Positions 46,901 through 52,621 of a DNA stretch of 64,000 nt are shown in pieces. The stretch lies in the NCBI RefSeq assembly GCF_003185655.1, contig NZ_QHJQ01000002.1, positions 310,001 through 374,000 on the forward strand, written 5' to 3'. The translations under genes and the position numbers were made by a program. The notes beneath the pieces are model-generated. The model was not told where the DNA came from. It searched no databases and worked only from the letters and a program-made list of their open reading frames with translations. How positions within the stretch are numbered: position 1 is the stretch's first letter; every line of letters begins with the position of its first letter. Source of the DNA: Coraliomargarita sinensis (GTDB lineage Bacteria; Verrucomicrobiota; Verrucomicrobiia; Opitutales; Coraliomargaritaceae).

Positions 46901-47524
46901 TACGCGAAGGTGAGCGGTCCTGCTTGGCTGACTGTCGCCGCAGATGGCTTGCTCTCGGGAACACCGAGCAGCACCGATGTGGGTCCGAACAGCTTTACGG
47001 TCAGCGTGAGTGATGGAGTTGCTCCAGCAGTCACGGCGACCCTCAATATTGATGTGCTTAGCTTAGTCATTGAGGACTATGCCTATGCGGAGGTGCTTGT
47101 TGCCAGTAACAGTGTGAGCGGTGGGATCACAGACACCTTTACTTCGGATAATATCTACGAGTCGATTACTGAAACGGAGATTAACGGCAAACCAACCGAC
47201 CGCTACAGTTATCTGGAGCACAAGTGGGAGTTCGACGTCGCAGGGGGTAACTCGGTCAGCTTCCACGTTGAGGCGCACCACAGTGCAAACGGTGAGGGCG
47301 ACAACTTTGTCTTCGCTTACTCGACCACGGGCGAGAACGGTGTCTACAGCGATATGCTGACTGTGATCAAGACCTCGGATGATAATACCGAACAGACCTT
47401 CACACTCCCGGTAGGTACAAGCGGTGTTGTCCACGTTCGCGTGCGCGATGCCGATCAAAGTGCAGGCAACCGGACCTTCGATACCCTTAATATCGATCAG
47501 ATGTATATCCTATCGCAGCCTTGA
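34922..47524 (+). CDS. Giant secreted modular protein: PDZ, alpha-toroid (DUF6288-like), HEAT, cadherin-like repeats
   Basis: This 4,200-residue protein has a signal peptide (to about NLASA, residue 40). A PDZ-like domain follows (101-305) and is split by a ~115-residue insert (177-291). Next come a helical toroid (350-655; YGEHNPGYGHGENGKNAIAA, GGDDWSAL) as in DUF6288 proteins and HEAT-like repeats (660-830). Approximate positions of the remaining modules in bp: first tandem-95 repeat 38170; LamG-like domains 38450, 40630 and 45245; FN3-like 39220; PASTA-like 39515; putative-Ig (He_PIG) domains 40345, 42215, 43055 and 46790; CBM6/35-like 42520 (FGFEAES, NLPAGDYDLYARIQ). There are 16 tandem-95/cadherin repeats in all, seven of them contiguous on a 273-bp register (43340-45235). 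The C-terminal ~150 residues are unique. No sorting signal such as PEP-CTERM is seen. Likely cell-surface or exported; substrate unknown. Confidence 0.85.
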   Translation: MKDTPASERFGALAQTHGLASFLSTLLIALALCAPNLASADARNGNPDLTNGGDQYSDPSRPGDYRHNDEWSWNLGPTGMSGWMYRDDWFKKYEGWNTEFARQIEVTSVDAGSPAEGILQVGDVILGADGTGAEPADFTYDARKAFAAAISEAEARDPAILKMKRWRGTGETSTIQAVADVSGSLDGKYFTLHDGLGTVAVWFDVDNSGTAIPSGASAADRAIEISSVVTGDAATSVAAAIGAALDFDAGFTASVSTDTVTVASDTGGDRTDISDGDTGFTFAVAQQGSSSVDTVSITLETLGAYSATAPYNCPKSAAVLEKGLDAIMAVGATDSTKFSLVTLLAGNDPTNPDNAARMTRVQQEIQELILTPEEVEYFMSNDFLIDNIGGKIAWSHGFKLIALAEYYLQTGDSAAYDSMRAYAVAAANGQSMFGTSGHKFTLPAEDGSLNGPYGIGYGVVNSANMQCFYGLLLAREAGVTDQRVLDAIERASNFYGAYVNRGSIPYGEHNPGYGHGENGKNAIAALCYKLQGGHNDFANYYSMMAGASATNIDSGHSGPYLNYLWAALGANAGGEESMAAFFEEQRWFYDLARNHDGTFTYNSYQNGGQFGYGGDDWSALKLQMYTACLLPYAAPLRQTYVTGKNTTDDPSTWLTAQELADVDNAISYDATTRTTNELLDDLGSVHPFTRGDAAAELGLRTSEHAAILPGLESIAADTNASLHDRMGACEALGAIENQGSLSLLIGLLADSEDLVKYAAAKAIQKFPPEAKLPEVDSLMAACVAEAKPLMPVDTEDPIHLTHGAIAGILFGGYEGGILRNHDLVGINRDLLYPAIRSAVSNPQGRTRNWTTDIYASLTREDVEALSDVIVSGAWDEAPADRMFSGAVQVDSVEVLHKFGYSEGVPLAKETIRKETRDHKFIYAALELYGASSLSVIPDPKIVEFCQLKVASDDYATQAQSVLDAIAADTNPDVVVPLKGIHLMVADDASLTLPQDRTTLRAYAYNHVGAELSYAWRKVHGAGEVTFLRNGTNAAASTEVVFDGVPGEYLFEVTISDVWGLTEVSDTVAVTLNDTGGSLPANDPPTANNQSLAVDAGTPTQILLTGVDPEGNALIYTITSGPSQGRLTGTAPNLVYTADGNYSGTDSITFEVMDSEGQVTTGTIDITVNTAAGVGLAIYEPFDYAVGTLDGASGLTEVGLDGAWSMSHPYHFMESPTLTYSTLPSTGLRTYSEGGDNFGKSKANASRPIGAEALANRGLMDDGATLWFSAVMGNIDSSYQQRVNLALANGSLDKDADYIVDDGVDPGTGIGVTLYANEIQAAQFFDVNNSTVLKGSWDGSIAGEFNSNEQRLVVGKITWGASSDTVEIYLPVSGMVLPSEPSSTLIANVDQSKLDTLTFMTSSTGNGTTYIDEIRFGGTLHSVLQGTVDMTADTTAPTPNPMTFDIAPTPVDSQSITMVATPAFDLAEVEYYFTCTAGGGTDSGWQDSNVYTDTGLTPGTEYSYTVKARDRSPALNETAASAVASATISLQGTLPNVVGVEQSAAESLITDSDMTVGTITTATAYSQTVPAGHVLTQSPTGPASAAYGTPVDLEISIGQDPTLPTLASVDIVDDQGGGPVPSTSTIIYTLTFSEDMDLTTIEAADFVNLAALPISIGAISQPSPGVVTVEVSTTSTVDGYLVFSVAKGAVIKDAQGQDLNTSSAISDDTSINYYYAGNSAPVANDQAVTTDEDAPVAVTLSVSDIDGDPLTYTVVTAPANGVLSGTAPSLTYTPNTDYNGSDSFTFKANDGTEDSNTATVSITVNALNDAPVFTTDPIVAADAIMDQTYSNTIAGSATDAEGDALTYAKESGPSWLSVAADGALSGTPTSADEGPNSFTVSVSDGIAPLVTVTLNIEVTVPYVETTVVYESFDYAATGGTPEEAATLEGNSGGLGFGGSWVVDDDGGVAGVDDQSFEVLDPGLSLGTLPVAGNSAGRIATSYRGIAYRVLSAASQSALLADNSTTWFSVLYQDAGTGDDFAFVLGNQPHKATGSNPVLELAGDAFGFAAINSAIHAVRHDNSTSQTLSSTSLAANGGTYLLVGKINWKSVGTADEFYLFNVTDPDAAEPAEGTAFASQLGDFDQSTFSLITMWDRPNTSGVIDEIRFGESYASVVGQGGSGGNTVPMADDQSVTTDEGTTVAVTLTATDADSDPLTYSVVTAPTNGTLTGTAPDLTYTPDAGHNGSDSFTFKANDGTVDSNTATVSITVTAVNVAPVADDQSVTTDVDTAVGVTLTASDTDGDALTYSVVTAPTNGTLSGTAPHLNYTPNAGYSGSDSFTFKANDGTVDSNTATVSITVNPSANNAPVADSQSVTTDEDVALGITLTASDVDGDPLTYSVVAAPTNGVLSGTAPSLTYTPNTGYNGTDSFTFKANDGTVDSNTATVSITVNSVNDAPVFTADPIAGADATKDVAYSGTLDGSATDDDGDPLTYAKVSGPAWLSVASDGTLSGTPTSSDVGTNAFIVSVTDNVVASPIEATLNITVNDSQATIFGFEAESGLLGSYFDPAVTVAPDSGPLGDSYITTNTDNSSTTTQPIVEAATVSYTVNLPAGDYDLYARIQKPSSGGDDSMYTAVAFGDADPAVDADWLLTNGHTAFAPGMTAGDWGWTIVLDTLTSPGGTVTWEIGAREDGFNIDSFAFVAAGQDVGLTASGQSTILDDAVTGGSPPVVNNAPTWAVDPVNEVDATEDAAYSATLADDASDGDSDPLTFAKVSGPAWLSVAANGDLSGTPTNADVGANSFTVSVTDNIIATPVEATLNITVLNTNDAPVANDDSATTDEDSSVGITLTASDADVGDTLTYTVVSGPANGSLSGTAPNLTYTPNGDYNGSDSFTFKANDGTVDSNTATVSITVNATNDAPVANDDSAVTNEDASVAITLTGSDIDTGDTLTYAVVAGPTNGTLSGTAPNLTYTPNGDYNGSDSFTFKANDGTVDSNIATLSITVNAVNDAPIANNDSAVTNEDTGVAITLTGSDIDSGSLSYAVVTGPSNGTLSGTAPNLTYTPNGDYNGSDSFTFKANDGALDSNTATVSITVNAVNDAPVVNDNSATTDEDSAVAVTLTASDVDTGDTLTYAVVTGPTNGTLSGTAPNLTYTPNGDYNGSDSFTFQANDGTADSNTATISVTVNAVNDAPVANDDSATTNEDVAVAITLTASDVDTGDTLTYAVVAGPTNGTLSGTAPNLTFTPNTNYNGSDSFTFQANDGTVDSNIATVSITVNGVNNAPVANDDAVATNEDTSVAVTLTATDVDTGDTLTYAVVAAPTNGILTGTAPNLTYIPNSDYDGSDSFTFKANDGTVDSNTAAVSLTVNAVNDAPVADDQQVATTEDTAVAVTLTASDVEGDVLTYTVVTAPTNGTLSGTAPDLTYTPTAGYTGSDSFTFKANDGTVDSNTATVSITVNATGVAIIHESFGYDPAVGNDLSGEGPATGTSGTWGGDSRFDLVTGSLSYGNLATSGNSTQYIGSGGGGGNIGTAISGDLANAGLLNDSAELWFSVVVNFVDNGNDEAALTLGTDQPFTTDINNSGSGIGFYADSGGYVRAAIYSGGTQPGTHDATANFNGTTQLIIGKVTWGADATTADTVTLYNPGTDLDLTGHAFSTVSAVIDQSALDTIGIWIRNNDLAGDTFDEIRFGATYADVVPTGSGTGNTAPVADDQLVTTDEDTAVAVTLTGSDADGDALTYSVVTAPSNGALSGTAPDLTYTPNAGYNGSDSFTFVANDGTVDSNTATVSITVNAVNDAPVADDQSVSTNEDSSVAVTLTASDGEGDLLTYTVVTVPTNGTLSGTAPDLTYTPDANYSGSDSFTFKANDGSVDSNTATVSLMVNAVNDAPVADDQSLATDEDTDLAVTLTASDTDGDTLTYTVVTAPSNGVLSGTAPNLTYSPNSNYNGSDSFTFKANDGAVDSNTATVSITVVAVNDAPSFSSDPLSRSDATQGEAYSDTIGGSAGDVEGDSLAYAKVSGPAWLTVAADGLLSGTPSSTDVGPNSFTVSVSDGVAPAVTATLNIDVLSLVIEDYAYAEVLVASNSVSGGITDTFTSDNIYESITETEINGKPTDRYSYLEHKWEFDVAGGNSVSFHVEAHHSANGEGDNFVFAYSTTGENGVYSDMLTVIKTSDDNTEQTFTLPVGTSGVVHVRVRDADQSAGNRTFDTLNIDQMYILSQP
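43340..45235 (+). repeat. Seven tandem 273-bp coding repeats
   Basis: Starts of NDAPV-type unit boundaries fall at 43340, 43613, 43886, 44156, 44429, 44702 and 44975: steps of 273 bp except one of 270. Units share the phrases NGTLSGTAPNLTYTPN, YNGSDSFTF and ANDGTVDSNTATVSITVN almost unchanged, while the NED/DED segment varies. Nine related units lie elsewhere in the gene (near 38170, 40080, 41405, 41680, 41945, 45970, 46245, 46515). Confidence 0.85.
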
Positions 47525-48090
47525 GTTAATCAAAGCAGCATTGCCGAACCAGTCTGCCCAATTAAATCCGTTGGGCAGACTGTAGATGAAATCATCTCTG
47601 GCCTTGTCCTCACTAGACGAGGCTCTGTGGCGGTGCCCTCCGAAGTCAATCTGTCCCAGATGACCATGATCGCCCCGCCTGGGTCGGCGACTCCATTTCC
47701 GACGAAATACGCCACCTAAGTGATGAGGCGGAGATTGTTCTTACCATCATCAGCCCATTACCCGAGTCGGAGGAGTGATCCAGTTGTTCTCTGTCGAATT
47801 TCCCTGCGCATCGCTTCCATGTCACGTAGCCGAATGGTTTCCGTTCAGAACGACTGGTCATTTATGGGCACAATGGGACAAAAGCTAAAGAGCTTCGGCT
47901 AAATTGGTTGTTAGTTTGCGCCTTCAGCGCCTCTTTGCGGCAATAATATTTAAGCAGGGAGATCAGAGGGGAGGGAAGCGTTTATCTCTAGGTCTTCCAT
48001 TCTCCAGCGCAGCAAGAGGTTGTATTCTTTAAGTTCAAGCATTCCAAGCTCCGGCATGGACAAGTGGAGCCTGATCCTTAATTTAACTGT
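47525..48090. other. Intergenic region after the giant gene
   Basis: These 566 bp contain a perfect hairpin at 47550-47582 and only short open frames on either strand, none with a recognisable family. A single word ggttgttagtt near 47906 resembles the heptad elements elsewhere. The region may contain decayed coding sequence on the minus strand (47640-47870), but I could not assign it. Confidence 0.4.
47550..47582 (+). terminator. Perfect hairpin downstream of the giant gene
   Basis: A 12-bp perfect inverted repeat (cagtctgcccaa / ttgggcagactg) with a 9-nt loop lies 26 bp after the stop codon. There is no U-tract, so it may stabilise the mRNA 3' end or assist termination rather than act as a classic intrinsic terminator. 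Confidence 0.5.
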
Positions 48091-48966
48091 ATGGATAAGA
48101 AAATCGGATTTGTCGGAGTCGGCCGAATGGGCGCCAATATGGCGAGACGGCTCAAGGATCGCGGGCATGCGTTGACGGCGCTGCTGGACAGTCGCGAGGC
48201 GGCTACCCGCGAATTATCGGAAGAGATCGGCGTGGAGGTCGCGCCGGATTTGTCGGCGGTCACGGCTGCGGCGGACGTCATCTTCACTGTGGTGACGGAC
48301 GACGAAGCGATGCGTGCCATTTTCACCGAGGACACTTTGCTGAAGGATGCGGAAGGGAAAGTCTTTATCAACTGTGCCACGGTCAGTCCGGAAGTGCACG
48401 AGGAAATCGGAATGGCCTGCCGCAAGGTGGGCGCCCACGCTCTGGAGGCTTGCATGGCCTCGAGCATCCCCCAGGCACGGGACGGCTCGCTCTATCTCAT
48501 GGTCGGGGGTGAAGAGGATATTTTCAAAAAGGTCGAACCGTTGCTGCAGGATCTATCCGCCTCTTTGCGCTACATCGGAGCCACCGGCAAGGCCGCCCAA
48601 GTCAAAGCACTGGTCAACATGGTGATGAACATCAACACGGCCGCGCTGGCGGAAGGGCTTGGCCTCGGTCAGGCGCTGGGCCTTGATTTGGAGATGCTTT
48701 GTGAGGTTTTTTCTCAGACTGGAGCGAATTCCCGCGTGCTGGAGACCGATGCCGACGACATGCGCGAGCGAGACCACGAGTGCTATTTCTCTTCCGCCCA
48801 TGCGGCCAAGGACAGCGGCATCGCCAATGATCTGGCCGATTCGGTCGGTGTGAATGTACCCTTGTCGGAAGCAACGGAATCACAATACCGCCGGCTTATT
48901 CAACTCGGTCGCGGAGAACTGGATAAATCCGCAGTCGCCGAACTTACATTCCCCGGGAGGCTTTAA
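48091..48966 (+). CDS. NAD(P)-dependent beta-hydroxyacid dehydrogenase (3-HIBADH/GarR family)
   Basis: The 291-residue protein has the N-terminal Rossmann motif GFVGVGRMGANMARRL, the substrate loop region around LEACMASSIPQARDGSLYLMVGG (family pattern DAPVSGG replaced by ACMASSI), and the catalytic helix GATGKAAQVKALVNMVMN with the conserved Lys and Asn. Family members oxidise 3-hydroxyisobutyrate, tartronate semialdehyde or related short hydroxyacids, or reduce glyoxylate. The substrate is undetermined. The hydrolase gene starts 2 bp after its stop, so the two are co-translated. Confidence 0.87.
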   Translation: MDKKIGFVGVGRMGANMARRLKDRGHALTALLDSREAATRELSEEIGVEVAPDLSAVTAAADVIFTVVTDDEAMRAIFTEDTLLKDAEGKVFINCATVSPEVHEEIGMACRKVGAHALEACMASSIPQARDGSLYLMVGGEEDIFKKVEPLLQDLSASLRYIGATGKAAQVKALVNMVMNINTAALAEGLGLGQALGLDLEMLCEVFSQTGANSRVLETDADDMRERDHECYFSSAHAAKDSGIANDLADSVGVNVPLSEATESQYRRLIQLGRGELDKSAVAELTFPGRL

Positions 48967-48968
48967 TC

Positions 48969-49703
48969 ATGTTGAAAGAGCAGACTTTTACCAACCGCCA
49001 CGGTGAACGCCTCGATGTCAGTTTTCATCCCGGTGACCGGACCGGCTTCCTCGTCATCCTCGGCCATGGCGTGACCGGGGACAAAGATCGTCCTATTGTG
49101 GTGGCGGTGGCGGAAGGCTTGGCTGCCAGAGGTTGGCCCTGCCTGCGCGTCTCTTTTGCCGGTAACGGCGGTTCCGGGGGCGACTTTCGCGCCTCTACGA
49201 TTTCCAAAGAAACCGAGGACCTCCAGGATTTGATCGGGCAGCTCCCCGAAAATATTCGGCTCGCTTACTGTGGTCACAGCATGGGCGGTGCCGTCGGCGT
49301 GCTGGCTGCGTCAAAGGACCCGCGAATCGAAGTGGTGGTGAATCTCGCTGGCATGATCCGCACGGCCGACTTCTGTGAACGTGAGTTTGGCGAGGTCACA
49401 CCCGGAGAGGGGACGATGTGGGATGAACCCGATTGCCCGCTCTCGCAGGAATACGTCGATGACCTCAATTCTATCGGCGACTTGCTCGAAGAGGTCTCGG
49501 TGCTGGCCAAGCCGCTCTTGCTTATTCACGGTACTGCCGACGACGTCGTGTTGCCCGAAGACAGCAAAGACGCCTACAAACTCGCGGCAAAACCGAAACA
49601 GCTCGTTCTCATCGACGGTGCCGAACATTGCTTCGACGAGGCCTCTTATCCGAAGGTAGTCGACGCTACCGCGAAATGGCTGGAGCAGCACTTGTCAGAT
49701 TGA
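48969..49703 (+). CDS. Alpha/beta hydrolase
   Basis: The 244-residue cytosolic hydrolase has the oxyanion-region VILGHGVTGDKDRP, the nucleophile elbow YCGHSMGGAVG (Ser near residue 103), the acid in LLLIHGTADDVVLPED and the His in DGAEHCFDE. The full Ser-Asp-His triad is present. The order and the GHSMGG elbow fit the dienelactone hydrolase/esterase side of the fold. It is the second gene of a two-gene unit with the hydroxyacid dehydrogenase, which suggests an ester or thioester precursor of the hydroxyacid, as inference only. Confidence 0.82.
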   Translation: MLKEQTFTNRHGERLDVSFHPGDRTGFLVILGHGVTGDKDRPIVVAVAEGLAARGWPCLRVSFAGNGGSGGDFRASTISKETEDLQDLIGQLPENIRLAYCGHSMGGAVGVLAASKDPRIEVVVNLAGMIRTADFCEREFGEVTPGEGTMWDEPDCPLSQEYVDDLNSIGDLLEEVSVLAKPLLLIHGTADDVVLPEDSKDAYKLAAKPKQLVLIDGAEHCFDEASYPKVVDATAKWLEQHLSD

Positions 49704-49765
49704 TTGCTTTTTAAGCGATATCAGCCCGTCGCAATGATGAACGGGGGGCAGGCGATTGACAGACT

Positions 49766-50026
49766 ATGAATGAAGCAGATGTGATCTGGCAGCTACTATG
49801 GTGGGTTCTGTGGCTACTTTCGCTTATCCACGTCTATTGGGAGGCGAGCAGACTGAATGAGCCGGCATTTCGCATAAGTCTCATGGTGGCGGTATGCTTC
49901 TGGCCCTTGGGTTATCTCTTGTGGGTCATTTATTGGCCCGGCAACCTTCGAAGAAAACTTCAGGGCAAAGGGCGCTTGAAGGCCGTTCCTCCGAAAGCGT
50001 CTGTTGTCGTAGACATCCAGCGTTGA
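49766..50026 (+). CDS. Small membrane protein, 86 residues
   Basis: Two hydrophobic helices (WQLLWWVLWLLSLIHVYWEA and FRISLMVAVCFWPLGYLLWVIYW) are followed by a basic tail (RRKLQGKGRLK). The tryptophan-rich pattern resembles small PLD-nuclease-N-like or phospholipase-type membrane anchors, but no family can be assigned. It is on the plus strand 62 bp after the hydrolase gene and convergent with hemH. Confidence 0.55.
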   Translation: MNEADVIWQLLWWVLWLLSLIHVYWEASRLNEPAFRISLMVAVCFWPLGYLLWVIYWPGNLRRKLQGKGRLKAVPPKASVVVDIQR

Positions 50027-50153
50027 GCCGGATGGTTGCCTATGCAGACCGGGGGCCTGTATCCGGGGCTCTAAAACCTGGGGCGAAGCCTAAGCGCCGA
50101 CTTCTTTGTTTCCGTCGTGAACAGGACGATTCCAAGTTGTGTGGATGGAATGT

Positions 50154-51221
50154 TCAGCGTTCGACGTAAGCGGGAGGTGTGGCCTTTTCGGTTTCGTAGT
50201 GACCCGCCTGCCAGTCGCGTACTTTTCCTGCGAGAAAGTCGATAAAATCTGGTGATTCGTTGAGGCAGGGGATTTGCTCAAAGTCTTCGCCCCCAGCCTC
50301 GAGGAAGCTGTCGCGACCCTGCATGGCAATTTCCTCAAGGGTTTCCAGGCAGTCGGCGGTAAAGGCCGGGCACATGACTTTGACCCGCTTGTTGCCCTGT
50401 TCCGCCAGCTCTTCGAGAGTCTTGTCGGTGTAGGGCTGTAGCCAGGGCTCGCGGCCGAGCCGGCTCTGGAAAGTAAGCATGTATTTCTCTTTGGGGAGAC
50501 CTGCGGCGGCCACGAATTTCTCGACGGTCATGGCACACTGATGGCGGTAGCAGGTGGCATGGGCAGGGTGGCAGGTGTTGCAGCAGTCAGGGGTGGTCAA
50601 ACAGTGGTCGTGGGAAGGGTCGCCTTTCACCAGGTGGCGTTGAGGAATGCCGTGAAAGGAAAAGACGAGTTTATCAAAGTTACCCTCCTTGATCGAGGGG
50701 GCGGCTTTTTTAACCAGCGCATCTATGTAGCCGGGATCCTGGTAGAATGGAGGGAGGAGGGTTGTCTTGAGGTCCGGTTTTTGCTCCCGCACCGCTGCCA
50801 TGAGGTGAACGACGGCCGTCTCGTAGCTGGACATGGCGTAGTGTGGATACATGGGAACGATGAAGAGATCGTCCACGCCCTGATCGAGAAGATTGCGAAG
50901 TGCTCCGGCGGTGGACGGGTTGCCGTAGCGCATGCCGAGTTCGACCGGTATGTCCAATTTTTCGGCGAATGCCGCTTGCTGAGCCTGAGAAATGAGAATG
51001 AGGGGTGAGCCGTCTTCCCGCCAGATTTCGGAGTAAGCCTCGGCCGATTCACGGGGCCGGGTGGGGAGTATGAGGCAGTTTACGAGGAACCAACGGATCG
51101 GAAAAGGCGCATCGAGAACGCGACCGTCCATGAGAAATTCCCGCAGATAGCGACGAACGTCAGCGACATCTGTGGAATCGGGTGAGCCGAGGTTGAGAAG
51201 GATTACGCCTTGTTTGGACAT
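50154..51221 (-). CDS. hemH: Ferrochelatase with a Cys-rich insertion
   Basis: HemH inserts Fe2+ into protoporphyrin IX (or coproporphyrin III) at the end of haem synthesis. I start at the ATG ending at 51221 ([14 protein letters not shown]), giving 355 residues; an upstream ATG adds 12 residues. The catalytic His190 lies in [10 protein letters not shown], and the Glu region in [15 protein letters not shown]. Between GDP and the next helix is an unusual stretch with six Cys (207, 213, 214, 217, 224, 229) in the order [11 protein letters not shown]...TCYRHQC, longer than in enterobacterial enzymes. Such Cys could hold an Fe-S cluster, which some bacterial ferrochelatases have. No other haem genes are near. 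Confidence 0.92.
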   Translation of the reverse strand: MSKQGVILLNLGSPDSTDVADVRRYLREFLMDGRVLDAPFPIRWFLVNCLILPTRPRESAEAYSEIWREDGSPLILISQAQQAAFAEKLDIPVELGMRYGNPSTAGALRNLLDQGVDDLFIVPMYPHYAMSSYETAVVHLMAAVREQKPDLKTTLLPPFYQDPGYIDALVKKAAPSIKEGNFDKLVFSFHGIPQRHLVKGDPSHDHCLTTPDCCNTCHPAHATCYRHQCAMTVEKFVAAAGLPKEKYMLTFQSRLGREPWLQPYTDKTLEELAEQGNKRVKVMCPAFTADCLETLEEIAMQGRDSFLEAGGEDFEQIPCLNESPDFIDFLAGKVRDWQAGHYETEKATPPAYVER

Positions 51222-51291
51222 GTTCGTAGAGAAGGTGGGCGATGGTGATTTTGTCAAATACTTGGCGGACTATATTTTCCGAGGTCTTGGC

Positions 51292-51942
51292 TTAAATGCT
51301 GCGCAGAGCGGTAAGTCCGAACAAGATAAGCCAGATAAACGCCAGTGAGATGATACGTGTAATCAACGCAAGTTTCACGGCAACGGTCCATCTACCAGTA
51401 TTGGTTAAGTAACGGATGAGTGAGGCCAGGATGACGAGTCCGGTCAGAGCGCGGATCGGGTTGAGCGGCGAAGCGGCGATAACAGCGTCGAGAACGGCAC
51501 CAATGATTGCGACAGCCATGCCAAGTGAGATGATTTGAGTCGCGACGACAGGAACGCCGCTGAGCTGAAAGGCGATGACCAATACGGCGCAGGTGGCAAG
51601 AAGCTCGATCAAAAAAGCGATGACGATTTCCTGAGCACGGGAGCTGGCGGAAGCCGTTTCCAGCGATTGCGATAAATCCTCCTCTGCGCTGAGCGCCGCC
51701 TGAAGGCTATTCAGGGAATTGTTTATCTCATACTCCTCTCCCAAACCCTTCACACTGGCGCCAATCGTCCTGCCCTCGCGTTTCTGGACGATGTCCGCGG
51801 CCTTGATCAAGGGGCTCTCCGTCTGAACGCTCTCCATTTTCTGGTCAGAGGAAAGAGAGAGTGACGGTTCATTCCCAAGAGCCTGGTCGGCTTGAGTGAA
51901 GGAAAAGACGAGAAGAAATAGGATCAGGATGCGGGGTAACAT
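51292..51942 (-). CDS. Exported/inner-membrane protein of unknown function
   Basis: The 216-residue protein has an N-terminal signal peptide (MLPRILILFLLVFSFTQADQALG). A polar helix-rich segment follows to about residue 100 (NSLNSLQAALSAEEDLSQSLETAS). The C-terminal half has four to five hydrophobic helices (IVIAFLIELLATCAVLVIAF, IISLGMAVAIIGAVLDAVI, ALTGLVILASLIRYL, IISLAFIWLILFGL). No catalytic or transport motif is recognised. It lies on the minus strand 52 bp after recO and 70 bp before hemH, so it may share their transcript. Confidence 0.65.
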   Translation of the reverse strand: MLPRILILFLLVFSFTQADQALGNEPSLSLSSDQKMESVQTESPLIKAADIVQKREGRTIGASVKGLGEEYEINNSLNSLQAALSAEEDLSQSLETASASSRAQEIVIAFLIELLATCAVLVIAFQLSGVPVVATQIISLGMAVAIIGAVLDAVIAASPLNPIRALTGLVILASLIRYLTNTGRWTVAVKLALITRIISLAFIWLILFGLTALRSI

Positions 51943-51994
51943 TCTCTAGCGGTAATTTTGTGAGGCATTATTGTATGATGAGTCCGGTCGACAA

Positions 51995-52621
51995 TTACAA
52001 TATCCCATCGGGTAGGGTAAGGTCTGTTTCTCTGCGCAGCCAATGGACTAAGTCCAGAATGGAAGCTTCGCATGACTTCCGGTCCTCCGGCGAGAGTGAT
52101 TCGGGACTGGGTTCGCTCAGAAGGGCGCGAACAGGCTCGCGGAGCGGTGCGGGGACCTCCGGCCACCAGGACTCGCGTACCGGATAGCCTTCGTCTTTCA
52201 GCAGTAAAAAGAGGCTTTTGAGATAGACGACAGATGGCTCCAAGTGCTGCGCAAAAGCATCCATACTCCGCTCGGCCAGTTGATAGAGCGCGGGCAGGTC
52301 CGCCATATGGCCTCCGTTCAGGATGAGCAGATTGCTCAGGTCCGAAGCGTGGCGCAGGGCGCGGTAATTCTGGCCTATTTCGCTGCGGCGCTGTAGGATT
52401 TGGTAATCACTGACAAACTGGGCGGTCCCGTGCTTGGATGTTTCGAGTTGGACCTCGGCGGTATCGAAGAGGTCGGGCGCGGCTTTGGTTGAGCGGTTCT
52501 TGGTTGCGACGCGCTTCAGGCAGAGTTGGCAGCCCAGCTCCGGTCCGAGAAGATGGAGTTTGAGAAAGGATTCTCCGGAGGCTTCCTTTCGCAGGACTAG
52601 GACTCTATGTGTTTGTGACAT
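51995..52621 (-). CDS. recO: DNA repair protein RecO (short form)
   Basis: RecO loads RecA on SSB-coated DNA together with RecF/RecR. The 208-residue protein has the N-terminal OB fold (RVLVLRKEASGESFLKLHLLGPELG) and an all-helical C-terminal part (NYRALRHASDLSNLLILNGGH, YLKSLFLLLKDEGYPVRESWW). It is shorter than the usual ~240 residues and lacks the C-terminal CxxC pair that forms a zinc site in many RecO proteins. Its ATG shares a base with the stop of the DUF502 gene (TAATG), indicating translational coupling. The assignment rests on fold pattern and size, so moderate confidence. Confidence 0.7.
   Translation of the reverse strand: MSQTHRVLVLRKEASGESFLKLHLLGPELGCQLCLKRVATKNRSTKAAPDLFDTAEVQLETSKHGTAQFVSDYQILQRRSEIGQNYRALRHASDLSNLLILNGGHMADLPALYQLAERSMDAFAQHLEPSVVYLKSLFLLLKDEGYPVRESWWPEVPAPLREPVRALLSEPSPESLSPEDRKSCEASILDLVHWLRRETDLTLPDGIL

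Noticed and set aside
47646..47902. Small frames on both strands after the giant gene
   Set aside because: No ribosome sites, no family resemblance and overlapping each other; treated as a non-coding or decayed region.
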